NCBI RefSeq assembly: GCF_001423885.1
Contig: NZ_LMPP01000007.1
Location: forward strand, 37,659-101,658
Length of the DNA: 64,000 nucleotides
Direction: 5' to 3'
Source of the DNA: Rathayibacter sp. Leaf185
GTDB taxonomy: Bacteria; Actinomycetota; Actinomycetes; Actinomycetales; Microbacteriaceae
The position numbers and the translations under genes were made by a program. Numbering within the stretch: position 1 is the first letter of the stretch; each line of letters opens with the position of its first letter. The notes below the pieces were generated by a model. It had not been told where the DNA came from and made no database searches. It saw only the letters and a program-made list of their open reading frames with translations. Below are positions 34,840 through 43,930 of this stretch, piece after piece.

Positions 34840-36177
34840 TCAGCGGCCTGGCTTGGATCGTTCGATCTGAGTCCCCTGCCCGCGGCTGCCGCGGGTTGAG
34901 GGGACACGCGTGCGCTTCGTGGGCTCCGTGCCGCGGGCGGGAGTGGCGAAGGATGCGTCGACGGTCATCCGCGCGTTCACCTGCTCCTCTGGCACGTTCT
35001 GAGCTTGCATCGTCGCTGCCGTGTGCGCGCGGCGCTCGGCGCTGTCGTACGCAAGTTCCCCTTCGGATCGAGCCGCGACTGCACGCCCTTCATCAGTCGG
35101 CGCCGGAACGTCGTCCGGGTCGCGCGGCGCACTGTTGTCGTCGCGGTAGAGGGCGACCTGGGCCCTGGCGTCCTCAGCGAGGCTGCGCAGCTCGTCGGAG
35201 CTCTGCGTGGGCGTGCCGCCGGCCTCTGCATCACGGTCGTACTGGGCGGCCTGCTGCTCGAGCTCGTCGGCACGTCGTACGGAGTCGATGGGGACCTCGG
35301 ATGACGTGATCTGGGTTGAGGCGTCGTTGGCGCGGTCGAGGCGGTCGGCTTCCGCGATCATCACCTGGGCCTCGGTGACGTCACGGCGGGATTGTGCCCG
35401 CTCGGCGTCCGCCGCGGCGACGGTGGGGCCGCCGGCCTGGTCGGTGCGCCACTCCTGCACGAGAGCCGCGCGCGCGGCTTCAGCCACCGCCGGATCCGCC
35501 GGCTGCGCGCGGCCATGGTCATCGAAGGCGACGGCTGTCTCAACGCGGTAGTCCTGGTAGCCGACCGGATCGTTGGCGCGCTTCCACTCCTCCGCGACGC
35601 TCAGCTCGAGTTCGGGAACGTCGCCGGCGACCGCCGCGCGGTAGTCCGCGATGAGCGCACGCTCGGCCGAAGGGTTGGGTTCGCGGATGTCGCCGACGGG
35701 CATCGTCAGCCGGTCATCGTCGTGTCGGTGGTATCCATCGGGCGCGGCAGTGGAGGCCCACTGCTTCGCGAGGTCCAGCTCGGTCGGGGTATCGCGGGCG
35801 ATGCCCTGAAGCGTGGCGACGTCGACGCCGTAGCGCTCTTTCGCCTCCGACGCGATCAACGCATTGGCGGACGCGATCTGCGGGTCCGCGTCCTTCCACG
35901 CGGCCGCCGTCTCCGCGACACGGGCGACGTCGCGCACACTCGCCTGATCCCACCACTGGGAATCGTGAACGACCGACACCGCCTGACGCGCGGATGCCCG
36001 CTCGCCCTCGTAGCGAGCGGCGAGCTCGCGTGCCTCGATCGCGCTGCGCTGCTGCGCTTCGCGCATCGCCTCCTGGTACGCGCGGGCCAGCTTCTCGCCG
36101 AGCTGGATCGCGATGGTGAGCGCGATCCGCGCGGACGAGTTGATGGACTCCTCCACATCTCCGTCGTCGTCAGCCAT
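34840..36177 (-). CDS. Mobilisation-operon accessory protein, 445 aa, coiled-coil
   Basis: A 445-residue soluble, Ala/Glu/Arg/Asp-rich helical protein, with no domain I recognise. Long amphipathic stretches suggest a rod-like or coiled-coil shape. It lies 29 nt downstream of the relaxase gene in the same direction, so it is likely an auxiliary transfer protein, perhaps bound to the relaxase or the DNA. The basic, Pro/Thr-rich C-terminus (TKRTRVPSTRGSRGQG) could be a secretion signal for the T4SS. Confidence 0.55.
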   Translation of the reverse strand: MADDDGDVEESINSSARIALTIAIQLGEKLARAYQEAMREAQQRSAIEARELAARYEGERASARQAVSVVHDSQWWDQASVRDVARVAETAAAWKDADPQIASANALIASEAKERYGVDVATLQGIARDTPTELDLAKQWASTAAPDGYHRHDDDRLTMPVGDIREPNPSAERALIADYRAAVAGDVPELELSVAEEWKRANDPVGYQDYRVETAVAFDDHGRAQPADPAVAEAARAALVQEWRTDQAGGPTVAAADAERAQSRRDVTEAQVMIAEADRLDRANDASTQITSSEVPIDSVRRADELEQQAAQYDRDAEAGGTPTQSSDELRSLAEDARAQVALYRDDNSAPRDPDDVPAPTDEGRAVAARSEGELAYDSAERRAHTAATMQAQNVPEEQVNARMTVDASFATPARGTEPTKRTRVPSTRGSRGQGTQIERSKPGR

Positions 36178-36206
36178 AGTGATGCCTCCCCTTCACTCGT
36201 GTCGGT

Positions 36207-37859
36207 CTAGCGGTCGTGTCCGTCGCGCTCGCGCGGCTCGGCGCCGCGCTGCGGAGCAGCGGTCGTGGTGACGTTCGGCTCGGCCCTGGTGAGTTTCGTC
36301 GGCACAGGAGTCCCGGTCGCGAAGCTCGCCTGTACCGTCGCGCGGGCGCGGCGAGTGTCCTCGGGCAGGGCGTCCCAGGCGTTCTTCTGGATCTGCGCGC
36401 TGTAGCCCTCGTGGACCGTCTTCAGCTGGTTCCGGATCGTCCCGGCGAGCTCGCGGGTACGGCGAGCGTCGCCGGCGGCCTTGTGGGCGTCCATGATCGC
36501 GCGCGTGGTGCGCACGATCTGGCGCAGCAGCATGGCCTCCTCGGCGGCCTTGTTCCGCTTCCCGGCGGTCGCGAGGATCAGCATCGTCGTGCCGGCCATC
36601 GACGGCATCCCCGCGGGCCGCGGCGTCGACTCATGCGCCCGCAGATGCGCGGAGCGGGCAAGGGTCCGTGACGCTTCAGCGAGTGGCCCGGGTGTCGATT
36701 CGAGGCGCCTCGACCATGCGGCGTAGGCGCCGGATGCTTCGCGGGCTGCGTGCGCCCAGGTCGCGCGATCGGAGGGGTCCACTCGACTCAAATAGTCGTG
36801 CAACCGCCCCATGTCCTCCGCGTAGGAGGAGTAAAGATCGCTGGAGACCTCTGCCGACTCGCGACCGGGCGCGACGGGCTCGTAGCGCCACGGGTTCTTC
36901 GCTGTCGCGCGCCACTCATCGACCGCTGTCTGCGCGGACTGTGGTGAGTCCGGCCAGCCCTTCCGCAGCTCCGGGAGAGTGAGATCTCGGGCGAGCTTCC
37001 CGCCGCCGTGCCACACCACGGGCGCGCCCTTCTCGGGACGCAAGGCGACCGAGTAGCCGGCGACGACGTCGTCGCGGCCCGCCGCGTAGCGCGGGCGGAT
37101 GAGCACGCCGGCCTGACGCATCCGGCGCACGAACTCCGCCTCATCCGCTGACGCGGATGCCGACGAGCGCACCGCGCGCTCGAGCCGGTGAGCGTCGACC
37201 TCGACGGCGCCGCGGCGCTGCGCGGACTCGCGCGCGCCCGGCTGCACGCCGCGCTCCCCCAGCTCACGCTCGGGCGCGTGCAACGGCTCGAGCCCGTACT
37301 CCTTCTCGAGCTGCCGGCTGACCCTCTGCGAGAGCGCCTTGTCGTAAGCGACGTGCGCCTTCGTCCCGTCGGCGCGCACCGCGGAGACAGCGATGTGAAC
37401 GTGATCGTTACCGTTCTTCGACAGCCCGTGCCGCACGGCGATCCACCGGCAGTCGGCCTTCCCGGAGGACTCGCCAGCGAACCCCATCCGGTCCACGAAA
37501 TCGGTCGCGATCCGTCCCCACTGCTCATCGGTGAGCTGCCCCTCCTCCGCACGCAGCGAGAGGGAGCAGTGCCAGACATCAGCGGCGACGCGCTTGCTGC
37601 CGATCTGCTCGCCGGAGTCCTTGTCGAACACCTTCTCCTGGCGGGTCACCTCGACGCCGAAGAAGTTCTTGTACTCGTTCAACTCTGCCGCGATCGCGGC
37701 GGCCTCGGCGTAGTCGAGGACGCTCTCACCGTGCATCGCCATGATCGCCGGGTCCCCCGCGATCAAGTGCTGCTCGGTGTGCTCGTTCGCGCGCCCCTCC
37801 CCCGCGAGATAGCGCACGAGACCGCCCATGTCCCCGCCGTACGTGACGTTCGGGATCAC
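36207..37859 (-). CDS. Relaxase (MobA/VirD2-like)
   Basis: A 550-residue protein. The N-terminal ~250 residues carry the relaxase pattern: YGGDMGGLVRYLAG, WHCSLSLRAEEG and the metal-binding GNDHVHIAVSAVR (H-x-H). It nicks oriT and pilots the DNA strand. The C-terminal half is helical, Ala/Arg-rich. The GTG at 37859 overlaps the mobC stop (GTGA); the reading frame further upstream is not protein-like. The C-terminal basic tail may be the T4SS recognition signal. Confidence 0.85.
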   Translation of the reverse strand: MIPNVTYGGDMGGLVRYLAGEGRANEHTEQHLIAGDPAIMAMHGESVLDYAEAAAIAAELNEYKNFFGVEVTRQEKVFDKDSGEQIGSKRVAADVWHCSLSLRAEEGQLTDEQWGRIATDFVDRMGFAGESSGKADCRWIAVRHGLSKNGNDHVHIAVSAVRADGTKAHVAYDKALSQRVSRQLEKEYGLEPLHAPERELGERGVQPGARESAQRRGAVEVDAHRLERAVRSSASASADEAEFVRRMRQAGVLIRPRYAAGRDDVVAGYSVALRPEKGAPVVWHGGGKLARDLTLPELRKGWPDSPQSAQTAVDEWRATAKNPWRYEPVAPGRESAEVSSDLYSSYAEDMGRLHDYLSRVDPSDRATWAHAAREASGAYAAWSRRLESTPGPLAEASRTLARSAHLRAHESTPRPAGMPSMAGTTMLILATAGKRNKAAEEAMLLRQIVRTTRAIMDAHKAAGDARRTRELAGTIRNQLKTVHEGYSAQIQKNAWDALPEDTRRARATVQASFATGTPVPTKLTRAEPNVTTTAAPQRGAEPRERDGHDR

Positions 37860-38248
37860 TGGCCGGCCAGTCGTCGCAGCGTCTCGTTCACCCGCGGCAC
37901 CAGCGCCCGGTACTCCGCCGCCACCTGCACTGCTTCCTCCGGGAAACGGCCCTCGGTGTTCGCGAACCGAGCGAGCTGATTCATGTTGCTCGAAAGACGC
38001 CCCATCAACGTCCGCAGCTGCATCAGCTCCGAACCGACCGACTTCCACTCCACATCCGACCGCACCTGCGGATCGATCGCCGCCTCGAACATCAACCGCG
38101 GCACCGTCACATCCAAAACCTCGGCACGAGCACGCAACATCGCGTCCTCATCCGGGGACACCCGCACGACGTACTTCTTCTCCCGACGCTGCTCCGGCGG
38201 AACATTCGGACGACGCTTCCGACCGAACAACCTGCTCGACTCCGTCAC
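37856..38248 (-). CDS. mobC: MobC-like relaxosome accessory protein
   Basis: A 130-residue protein: basic N-terminus (SSRLFGRKRRPNV), a ribbon-helix-helix-like part (KKYVVRVSPDEDAMLRARAE) and a MobC C-terminus (LMGRLSSNMNQLARFAN). MobC proteins bind oriT and help the relaxase melt DNA. The GTG at 38248 follows GGACGGGGA; the GTG just before it is too close to that sequence. It overlaps the relaxase gene by 4 nt. Confidence 0.75.
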   Translation of the reverse strand: MTESSRLFGRKRRPNVPPEQRREKKYVVRVSPDEDAMLRARAEVLDVTVPRLMFEAAIDPQVRSDVEWKSVGSELMQLRTLMGRLSSNMNQLARFANTEGRFPEEAVQVAAEYRALVPRVNETLRRLAGQ

Positions 38249-38342
38249 CACATCCCCGTCCTTCGGCCAAGCGCAGCGAACCCGCCAACCAGCGGGGACC
38301 ATACGACCAGTATGCGCACCGGGCCAGCGCAGCGCCAGACCG

Positions 38343-38377
38343 GCAAGCAACTTAGGACACCTAAAATGACAGCTTGC
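38343..38377. other. Candidate oriT stem-loop
   Basis: GCAAGC (38343-38348) pairs with GCTTGC (38372-38377), enclosing an inner dyad TTAGG-ACA-CCTAA (38352-38364). Such nested dyads just upstream of mobC-relaxase genes are where oriT usually lies. The nick site cannot be placed from sequence alone. The interval 38249-38484 has no gene. Confidence 0.45.
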
Positions 38378-38484
38378 TCTGCCCCAATATGCTGCACATG
38401 CAAACCCTGTGTGTTCACGGCCGGGTTAAACGATGGGACCCGAATCGGTACCCATTCGACTGCCGTTCTCGGTAGTCTCGGGGT

Positions 38485-38832
38485 ATGAACGACGTGACTC
38501 GGAACCCTGATGAGGCAGCGGAGGCGGCTCGCCGCCTCCTCGAATCCACCGTCGAGAGAAGGGTGGAAGCGGTGCGGTCGATCGTGAGCGCAGCGAACGA
38601 CACCGACACCGCGCGGACCGCTCTCTCTGACGCGCAGACCCGCCACGCCAAGGCGTGGTCCACCGCACTCGCGTGCGGCTGGTCCGAGAAGGAACTCCGC
38701 GCAGCAGGTGTCCCGCGACCCGACCAGACCCGCGCTCGAGTGGCGCGCACTCGCCGGCCTTCGGCCGGCGACACCGACGTCACCGGATCGACGGACGGCG
38801 TCCCCTCGGAGCCGATGGAACAAGTCGCGTGA
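38485..38832 (+). CDS. Hypothetical helical protein, 115 aa
   Basis: A 115-residue soluble protein: helical, charged N-terminal 85 residues (VERRVEAVRSIVSAANDTDT; GWSEKELRAAGV), then a disordered tail. The ELRAAGV segment resembles the end of a small helix-turn-helix often seen in actinobacterial plasmid proteins. It starts the rightward transcript facing away from mobC and overlaps the next gene (GTGA). Confidence 0.55.
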   Translation: MNDVTRNPDEAAEAARRLLESTVERRVEAVRSIVSAANDTDTARTALSDAQTRHAKAWSTALACGWSEKELRAAGVPRPDQTRARVARTRRPSAGDTDVTGSTDGVPSEPMEQVA

Positions 38833-39251
38833 CCGACGACAACGACGCGCTCCACGCCCAGGTCCGCGACTGGGCCGAAGGGTCGAACCCGCTCGCCGCA
38901 GCGGTTGAACTCTTGATCCGCTCGGGCCTCGTCTACGAGGGCGCTCCGTGGGTCCGGACCGACAACGCCTGGAAGACGAGCGCGGTCGACTTCGATCGCC
39001 TTGGCTACGACATCGGCGCGCTCAGCGGCGGCGAACAACGCATCGCCCGGATCGCCACCTCGCTCGGGCACGGCACGCCCGTGGACCTGCGCGAGGACAT
39101 CGCCGGTCTCGACTACGAGCACGCTCGTCTCGTGCTTGCCGCGGTGGCACACGCCGCCGGATTCATTGAGCCCGGAACGACCGTCCAGGACGTCGACGGC
39201 ATTCCCACCCTCACGCCTTCCGACGCGCTCGCCACCTGGCCTACCGAGTAG
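38829..39251 (+). CDS. Hypothetical protein, 140 aa
   Basis: A 140-residue soluble protein with alternating helices and strands (DFDRLGYDIGALSGGEQRIA; AVAHAAGFIEPGTTVQDVD). LSGGEQR recalls the ABC signature but no Walker motifs exist, so this is coincidence. The GTG start overlaps the previous stop. It ends before a strong terminator. No family recognised. Confidence 0.55.
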   Translation: MTDDNDALHAQVRDWAEGSNPLAAAVELLIRSGLVYEGAPWVRTDNAWKTSAVDFDRLGYDIGALSGGEQRIARIATSLGHGTPVDLREDIAGLDYEHARLVLAAVAHAAGFIEPGTTVQDVDGIPTLTPSDALATWPTE

Positions 39252-39292
39252 CGTTGCGCTCGACGCAGCGCCCCCTCGCCGGCGTCGGAATA

Positions 39293-39326
39293 CCCCCGCT
39301 CGAGCTTTGCGCTCGCGGGGGCTTTT
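39293..39326 (+). terminator. Rho-independent terminator
   Basis: CCCCCGC (39293-39299) pairs with GCGGGGG (39315-39321), followed by CTTTT. It ends the two-gene transcript from 38485. Confidence 0.8.
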
Positions 39327-39454
39327 CCGTCCGGGCTGGCACCGGTGCGGCTGCGCCGCGAGGCCAGCTGATGCTCCGTGATCGGGCGGACGGAACCTCG
39401 GTCGATTGCGAGACCAGGGAGGCTGGCGCTGAGTCGTTCACGGACGCCCCCTGA

Positions 39455-39504
39455 CCACCTGTGCACAGCCCAGCTCTCGCTGGGGCTGGCCTGCACACAG
39501 GTGG
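39455..39504. promoter_or_regulatory. Long hairpin upstream of the HIRAN-like gene
   Basis: CCACCTGTG (39455-39463) pairs exactly with CACAGGTGG (39496-39504), with further CAGCC/GGCTG pairing inside. It lies 45 nt before the next gene and could be an operator or leader structure. Confidence 0.4.
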
Positions 39505-39549
39505 ACAGCGGGACCCCGGCCGCAGTACAGATTCGGGATCCTTTGCCCG

Positions 39550-40449
39550 ATGATGCGGGGTATGGGTTTCCTCGACAAGCTGTTCGGCCGGACCGCTCCA
39601 CGCACCAACGACGCCACGTCGAAGGAGGAGCCGAGCGCCGGATCCCCGTCCGCGCACCGCGTTCGACTTCGCGTGAACCTCAGCACCACGATCGTGCTTG
39701 GCGTGGTGCAGCTGACGGGAACGACGACCTTCGCCCGTGAGGCGATCACGGCGCTGGCATCACGTCACCGCGCCGCCGAAGGCGGCTACATCGAGGCGTC
39801 CGGGTCCCTGCAGCGGGAGCCCGACAACAGAGCAGACCCGTTCGCCGTAGGAGTGCATGTCGAGGGCGAGCGCATCGGCTACCTCCCGAGCCTCATCGCT
39901 CAGGAGCTCGAGCTGAGCGAGGACGGGTCAGAAGTCGTCGAAGTGCAGATCTTCACCGAACTTCTGCCCGCCGGCCTGCGAGCCGAGGCATGGGTGTGGC
40001 TGGGCGACGGGCCCGCGCGGTGGCAGTGGTCCGCATCGAACCGACCACCCCTGTCATCACCTGCGAAAGCCGCTGCGCACCACCAGTCCTCCCGGACCAT
40101 GGTCAAAGAAGCCCTCGCCGGCGGCGGAGCGCGCGCGAAGGACTTCCAGCGCGGGATGGTGAACGGAGTGCACTATCTGGAGTTGGTCGAGCCGATCAAG
40201 CAGCTCAAGCGCGAAGGACGACTCGAAGAAGCTCTCGTCTTGTGCACCGCAGCGATCGCCGGAGCAGAGGGCTCCCGCGATGGCCGCGAACCGGCACCCT
40301 GGTACACCGAGCAGGCCGCCATCATCTACCGCAAGCTCGGACGCCGCGACGAAGAGATCGCTGTCCTCCAGCGGTGGCTCAAGCTGTGCCCGAAGGAACA
40401 CCGCGACGGAACCCGCATCGGAGAACGACTCGCGAAACTGACGGCGTGA
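39550..40449 (+). CDS. HIRAN-like plus TPR-like protein
   Basis: A 299-residue protein. Residues ~45-125 (VQLTGTTTFAREAI; LQREPDNRADPFAVGVHVEG; IGYLPSLIAQELEL) resemble a HIRAN domain, a DNA-end/ssDNA-binding module fused to helicases and nucleases. The C-terminal ~100 residues contain TPR-like helices (IKQLKREGRLEEALVLCTAA; RKLGRRDEEIAVLQRWLKLC). ATGs at 39550, 39553 and 39562 are all possible; MGFLDKLFG at 39562 looks most natural. It may sense damaged or incoming DNA; function unproven. Confidence 0.6.
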   Translation: MMRGMGFLDKLFGRTAPRTNDATSKEEPSAGSPSAHRVRLRVNLSTTIVLGVVQLTGTTTFAREAITALASRHRAAEGGYIEASGSLQREPDNRADPFAVGVHVEGERIGYLPSLIAQELELSEDGSEVVEVQIFTELLPAGLRAEAWVWLGDGPARWQWSASNRPPLSSPAKAAAHHQSSRTMVKEALAGGGARAKDFQRGMVNGVHYLELVEPIKQLKREGRLEEALVLCTAAIAGAEGSRDGREPAPWYTEQAAIIYRKLGRRDEEIAVLQRWLKLCPKEHRDGTRIGERLAKLTA

Positions 40450-40465
40450 CCGCAGACTCCAGGCC

Positions 40466-41077
40466 CTAGTCGCCGGCTCCGAGCGTTCCTCGGCCCGCGT
40501 CAACGATTGCGCGGGAGCGGCGGTAGAACGTCGCCCGAGACATGCCCAAATCACGCGCGACCTGCGCAGCCGGCTCCCCACCCTTGACCAGCTGCAGCGC
40601 GGACCGGACCTGACTGTCGGTGATCTTCTGCGGGCGGCCGCCAAGGTTCTTCCCGGCCGCGCGGCGCTTGCTGATCGAATCGATCACCCGCTCGCGCTTG
40701 ATCTCATGCTCCATCTGCGCCAACGCCGCCATGATCGTGAACAGCATCGACCCCATCGGCGTCGACGTATCCACGTCCCCTCCCCCGAGATTCAGCACGC
40801 GAAGGCCCGCACCACGGCCGCGCAGCTCGTCCGCGAACGCGAGCATGTTCTGCGTCGACTGGCCCAAGCGATCCAACGTGGTGATCACGAGCGTGTCCCC
40901 CTCGTGCAACGCATCGAGGGCACGATCGAACTGCGGCCGCGACGCACGAGCGCCCGACACCCCATGATCGACGTACAGATCATCACGCCGGATACCGGCA
41001 GCGAGCAGGTCGACCTCCTGCCGATCCGTCGACTGCTGCCGCGTCGAAACCCGCGCGTACCCGATCAACCGCGCCAC
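40466..41077 (-). CDS. Small serine recombinase (resolvase/invertase)
   Basis: A 203-residue protein with the catalytic region RLIGYARVSTRQQSTDRQ (Ser within YARVST), the core LVITTLDRLGQST and the E-helix MEHEIKRERVIDSI, then a C-terminal helix-turn-helix (AAQVARDLGMSRATFYRR). It could resolve plasmid multimers or invert/insert DNA. The GTG at 41077 follows GGGGGAG at 4-nt spacing; the longer frame with an ATG at 41110 is less likely. Its likely recombination site is in the 330-bp space upstream. Confidence 0.85.
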   Translation of the reverse strand: MARLIGYARVSTRQQSTDRQEVDLLAAGIRRDDLYVDHGVSGARASRPQFDRALDALHEGDTLVITTLDRLGQSTQNMLAFADELRGRGAGLRVLNLGGGDVDTSTPMGSMLFTIMAALAQMEHEIKRERVIDSISKRRAAGKNLGGRPQKITDSQVRSALQLVKGGEPAAQVARDLGMSRATFYRRSRAIVDAGRGTLGAGD

Positions 41078-41212
41078 GACGCTCCCCCTGTCTCGAAACC
41101 AATGCTTCACACCTACCCCGGGTTACGAGGTTACGCGACGTAGTTATGAGATTCGACCCGCCGCGAGATCGCGCCTCTACTGCGCCGCGACTGAGGCCAG
41201 GAGTGAGACGTA

Positions 41213-41232
41213 TCGTATCCCTAGGGATACGA
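41213..41232. repeat. 20-bp perfect palindrome upstream of the recombinase
   Basis: TCGTATCCCTAGGGATACGA is fully self-complementary. It lies in the gene-free stretch 41078-41409 between the divergent recombinase and CHAP genes; TTATGAGATTCGAC near 41145 in the same stretch resembles motifs near 28845. It may be part of a res site or an operator. Confidence 0.55.
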
Positions 41233-41409
41233 GACAAACATGCTTCCGCATGAGCCTCGGATGGATGCCGTCACAACGGCGGATCACACGCGTGCGTAGC
41301 TGAGTGCTTCTTGAACGTCCTCCGTAGTCGGTGTGCAACCCCGCCGCCGCCAGCGGGGAGGAGGAGGGTGGAATCAGTTGAACCGGAGAAGCATCGAAGG
41401 AGAAACATC

Positions 41410-41967
41410 ATGGACAGCACGAAGACCACGGCAAGCCAGACGACTCAGCACGTCCGGTCGTTCCAGCGCAGCAAGATTCTCGGCGGCATCGTCGCCGTCA
41501 CCCTCGCCCTCGGCGTTCCGACCCTAGCCGCCGCCCCCGCGCAGGCCGACACGGTCGCGACAGCAGCCGTCACCGCCGACAGCGGCCGCACCGTCGGCAC
41601 CACCGAGGCGACCAACACCGTCCCGGACCCCACACAGTGCACCTACGGGGCCAAGGAGAAGTTCCACGAGGCGACGGGCCTCTACCCAGCGTTTAAGGGC
41701 AACGCCTACGAGTGGGCCGACACGGCAGCAGCAACCGGCTGGACGACCGTGCTCGACGCGCAGGCGCGCAGCATCGTCGTCTTCCAGCCCGGAGTCCAGG
41801 GGTCAGACGCGATGTACGGCCACGTCGCCTGGGTCGACTCCATCGAACAGCACCCGGACGGGCTCTACATCAACATCACCGAGCTCAACGGTGTCGCCGG
41901 CCCCGGCCAGTGGGGCACCCGCCAGGTCAAGGACGTACCCGGCATGAGCTACATCCTCGCTCCGTAG
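41410..41967 (+). CDS. Secreted CHAP-domain peptidoglycan hydrolase
   Basis: A 185-residue exported protein. AAGGAG precedes the ATG at 41410. The signal segment (~24-46, ending AAAPAQA) is followed by a CHAP domain with the catalytic Cys in QCTYGAKEKF and His in MYGHVAWVDSI. Such amidases or endopeptidases cut peptidoglycan. It could be a self-targeting wall enzyme for conjugation or a weapon against neighbours; no immunity gene is visible beside it. Confidence 0.8.
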   Translation: MDSTKTTASQTTQHVRSFQRSKILGGIVAVTLALGVPTLAAAPAQADTVATAAVTADSGRTVGTTEATNTVPDPTQCTYGAKEKFHEATGLYPAFKGNAYEWADTAAATGWTTVLDAQARSIVVFQPGVQGSDAMYGHVAWVDSIEQHPDGLYINITELNGVAGPGQWGTRQVKDVPGMSYILAP

Positions 41968-41982
41968 ATCCGCGGAAAAGCC

Positions 41983-42020
41983 CGAACGGCTGTTGCAGCA
42001 CGCGCTGCAGCAGCCGTTCG
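41983..42020. terminator. Strong bidirectional terminator
   Basis: A 17-bp stem with one wobble pair: CGAACGGCTGTTGCAGC (41983-41999) and GCTGCAGCAGCCGTTCG (42004-42020). It separates the convergent CHAP gene and the gene ending at 42062. Confidence 0.85.
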
Positions 42021-42061
42021 CTTGTCCATCCAAACCGCAAGGACCGAACCGGCAAGCTGAA

Positions 42062-42397
42062 TCAGAACGCCTGCTTGTCGAACCCCACCGGAGCCGTGTT
42101 CATCGGATCCGACCACTGGAGGCCTGCGGCGACCGCGCGCGCCAAGCTCTCCAGGCCAGTACCGAAGTAGCAGTACCCGTGGGTCGTCTCGATCTGCTGG
42201 TGCGGCGGCATCACCACGAGACGCCAGTTGAACAGCATCTTCCACACCTCGACCGTGAAGGTCTCCGTCTCCTGCAACCGGAAGCCGTTCTCCGTCCGCA
42301 CGATCCGCTCCCCCGCGAAGTCGGCCTTCGAACGCACCTGCTGCTCGAGGTCGTCGAGCGCCTCGGCTCGAGTGCGCAGCATCGCCTTCTCATTCAC
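42062..42397 (-). CDS. Hypothetical protein, paralogue of 28456-28716 product
   Basis: A 111-residue protein. The centre (FNWRLVVMPPHQQIETTH; CYFGTGLESLARAVAAGLQW) is nearly the same as in the protein at 28456-28716. The N-terminal half is a charged helix (MLRTRAEALDDLEQQVR). Unlike that copy, this one has an intact start (GTG at 42397) and N-terminus. No family recognised. Two copies 13 kb apart in opposite orientation suggest a small mobile or selected gene. Confidence 0.6.
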   Translation of the reverse strand: MNEKAMLRTRAEALDDLEQQVRSKADFAGERIVRTENGFRLQETETFTVEVWKMLFNWRLVVMPPHQQIETTHGYCYFGTGLESLARAVAAGLQWSDPMNTAPVGFDKQAF

Positions 42398-42619
42398 CGT
42401 CCCAGTGTCCCGATAGCCGCCCCTTCACCGGGCATTTCGTCGGGCGGGTCTTGCGGGACACTGCAGCCTGCGCCCGTGCGCAGCGCGTCCCGCTCGCCGC
42501 AGTGGTGCGGTGAACGATCCCCATTCGGGCGTTGCCCTATGACCGGACGATGGCGTGCGCCCGAAGGAATGTCACCGGCGTCGCTTTCAAAAGGGGGACG
42601 CCGGACCTACCATCAATGC

Positions 42620-43681
42620 ATGACCGTCGTCATAGTGGACACCAACGCGCTACCTCGAGGGCACTTCTCCTTGTCGGCTCTAGCGAGGCTGATCAAGGAG
42701 GCTGGAGACGCTGCTGTCGTGGTCATCCCCGAAGTTGTGGTGTGGGAATGGGCTGAGCACGCGTACGCGACATACGTCGCCGTCGAGGAGGCCGCGAAGG
42801 CCGTCCGCGTAGACGCGAGCATCCTCGCTCGCCCTCTAGTCACACCGGCTCCGTCCGTCGAGGAGCTTGCGGAGCGCATCGAGAACAGCTTTCCTGCCCA
42901 AGTGCGTCTCTGGTCACCTAACGGTGACGGGTGGCGCTCAGCGCTACGCGATCAAGTCTTACAGGTCGGCTCGGGCGAGACGAAAGGCGATGTGAAGACG
43001 GGTGCGGCCGACGCTGTTGTCTTGGCCTGCGTAGAAGCCCAGTCGGCGATATCGGAGGACGTTGTGCTCCTCGTGACAGACGACAAGAAGCTCCGAAAGA
43101 ATGCCCTCCTGTTCGAGAACGTACGCTGCGCGACGGGTGACAAAGGTTTGCTCGCGGCTATGCACTCGTTCACTCCTGCGACGGATGACCTGGAAGTTCG
43201 GTTGATGGAGCAGTTACCGGAGTTCTTGAACATTCGCATCGGCGAGGAGGGCGAAGCGATCTCCTTCGCTGAGTACGGGGTCGGCGTACACTTCGGCGCC
43301 GGCCACGGCGGGTGGCCGGCGGAGGCCATCTTGTCCACCATCTGGTTCAAGCGCATCGATATTACAGAGATTTATGACCTACAGATCGACTCTGGAGAGG
43401 GACGGCGACGAGGGCTTGCTGAGCTCCGGTTATTCGGAGACTTCGTCGGCACGATCCTCGAGTATCACGATCCCAAGCTTGGTGCTGTCTCGGTTTCGCG
43501 GACGGAGGTCGACTTCAGTCAAGAGTTCGTCGACGTCACGGTCGAGGTGGACTGGGATCCAAATTGGCGCATTCAGGAAGTTCGCGCGACAGGATCGGCG
43601 GTACTGGTCATGATCGATCCAGATCAGGACGAGGCTGACGATGACAACCTGAGCGAATTTTACGGGAGGCACGGGACATGA
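42620..43681 (+). CDS. PIN-domain (DUF4935-like) nuclease-like protein
   Basis: A 353-residue protein. The N-terminal ~170 residues look like a PIN domain: VVIVDTNALPRGHF (first acidic residue), IPEVVVWEWAEHA, then GAADAVVLACVEA and VLLVTDDKKLRKNA. The C-terminal half is a beta-rich domain of unknown type. PIN domains are metal-dependent RNases; DUF4935 members are often lone genes near mobile DNA. No antitoxin is visible. The ATG at 42620 is chosen because the conserved domain begins there. Confidence 0.65.
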   Translation: MTVVIVDTNALPRGHFSLSALARLIKEAGDAAVVVIPEVVVWEWAEHAYATYVAVEEAAKAVRVDASILARPLVTPAPSVEELAERIENSFPAQVRLWSPNGDGWRSALRDQVLQVGSGETKGDVKTGAADAVVLACVEAQSAISEDVVLLVTDDKKLRKNALLFENVRCATGDKGLLAAMHSFTPATDDLEVRLMEQLPEFLNIRIGEEGEAISFAEYGVGVHFGAGHGGWPAEAILSTIWFKRIDITEIYDLQIDSGEGRRRGLAELRLFGDFVGTILEYHDPKLGAVSVSRTEVDFSQEFVDVTVEVDWDPNWRIQEVRATGSAVLVMIDPDQDEADDDNLSEFYGRHGT

Positions 43682-43930
43682 CAGGAGCACCGCCCGGACC
43701 TCACCGGTGGACGCTCGAGACGTAGAGTGGCGACGACCTGCGCAGCAGCGTCCAGCTCTAATGACGTTCGGGCAGCTGGTGGCTCTACTGTGGCGGTGCG
43801 GCCGGGAGAGGTGGGGACTTCGTTGACGCCGCACGCGACAGACCGGCGGGAGTCCGCCGGTGTCCCCCTTAGACATCGCGGCCAGGCGAGCAACTGACGA
43901 GAGAGTGGCGACCCGTGCCAATCTTGCATC

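Noticed and set aside
38829..39251. LSGGEQR motif suggesting an ABC ATPase
   Set aside because: No Walker A or B motif and the protein is only 140 residues long.
41993..42619. Upstream extension of the PIN-domain frame
   Set aside because: It is antisense to the 42062-42397 gene and crosses a terminator; the conserved domain starts at 42620.
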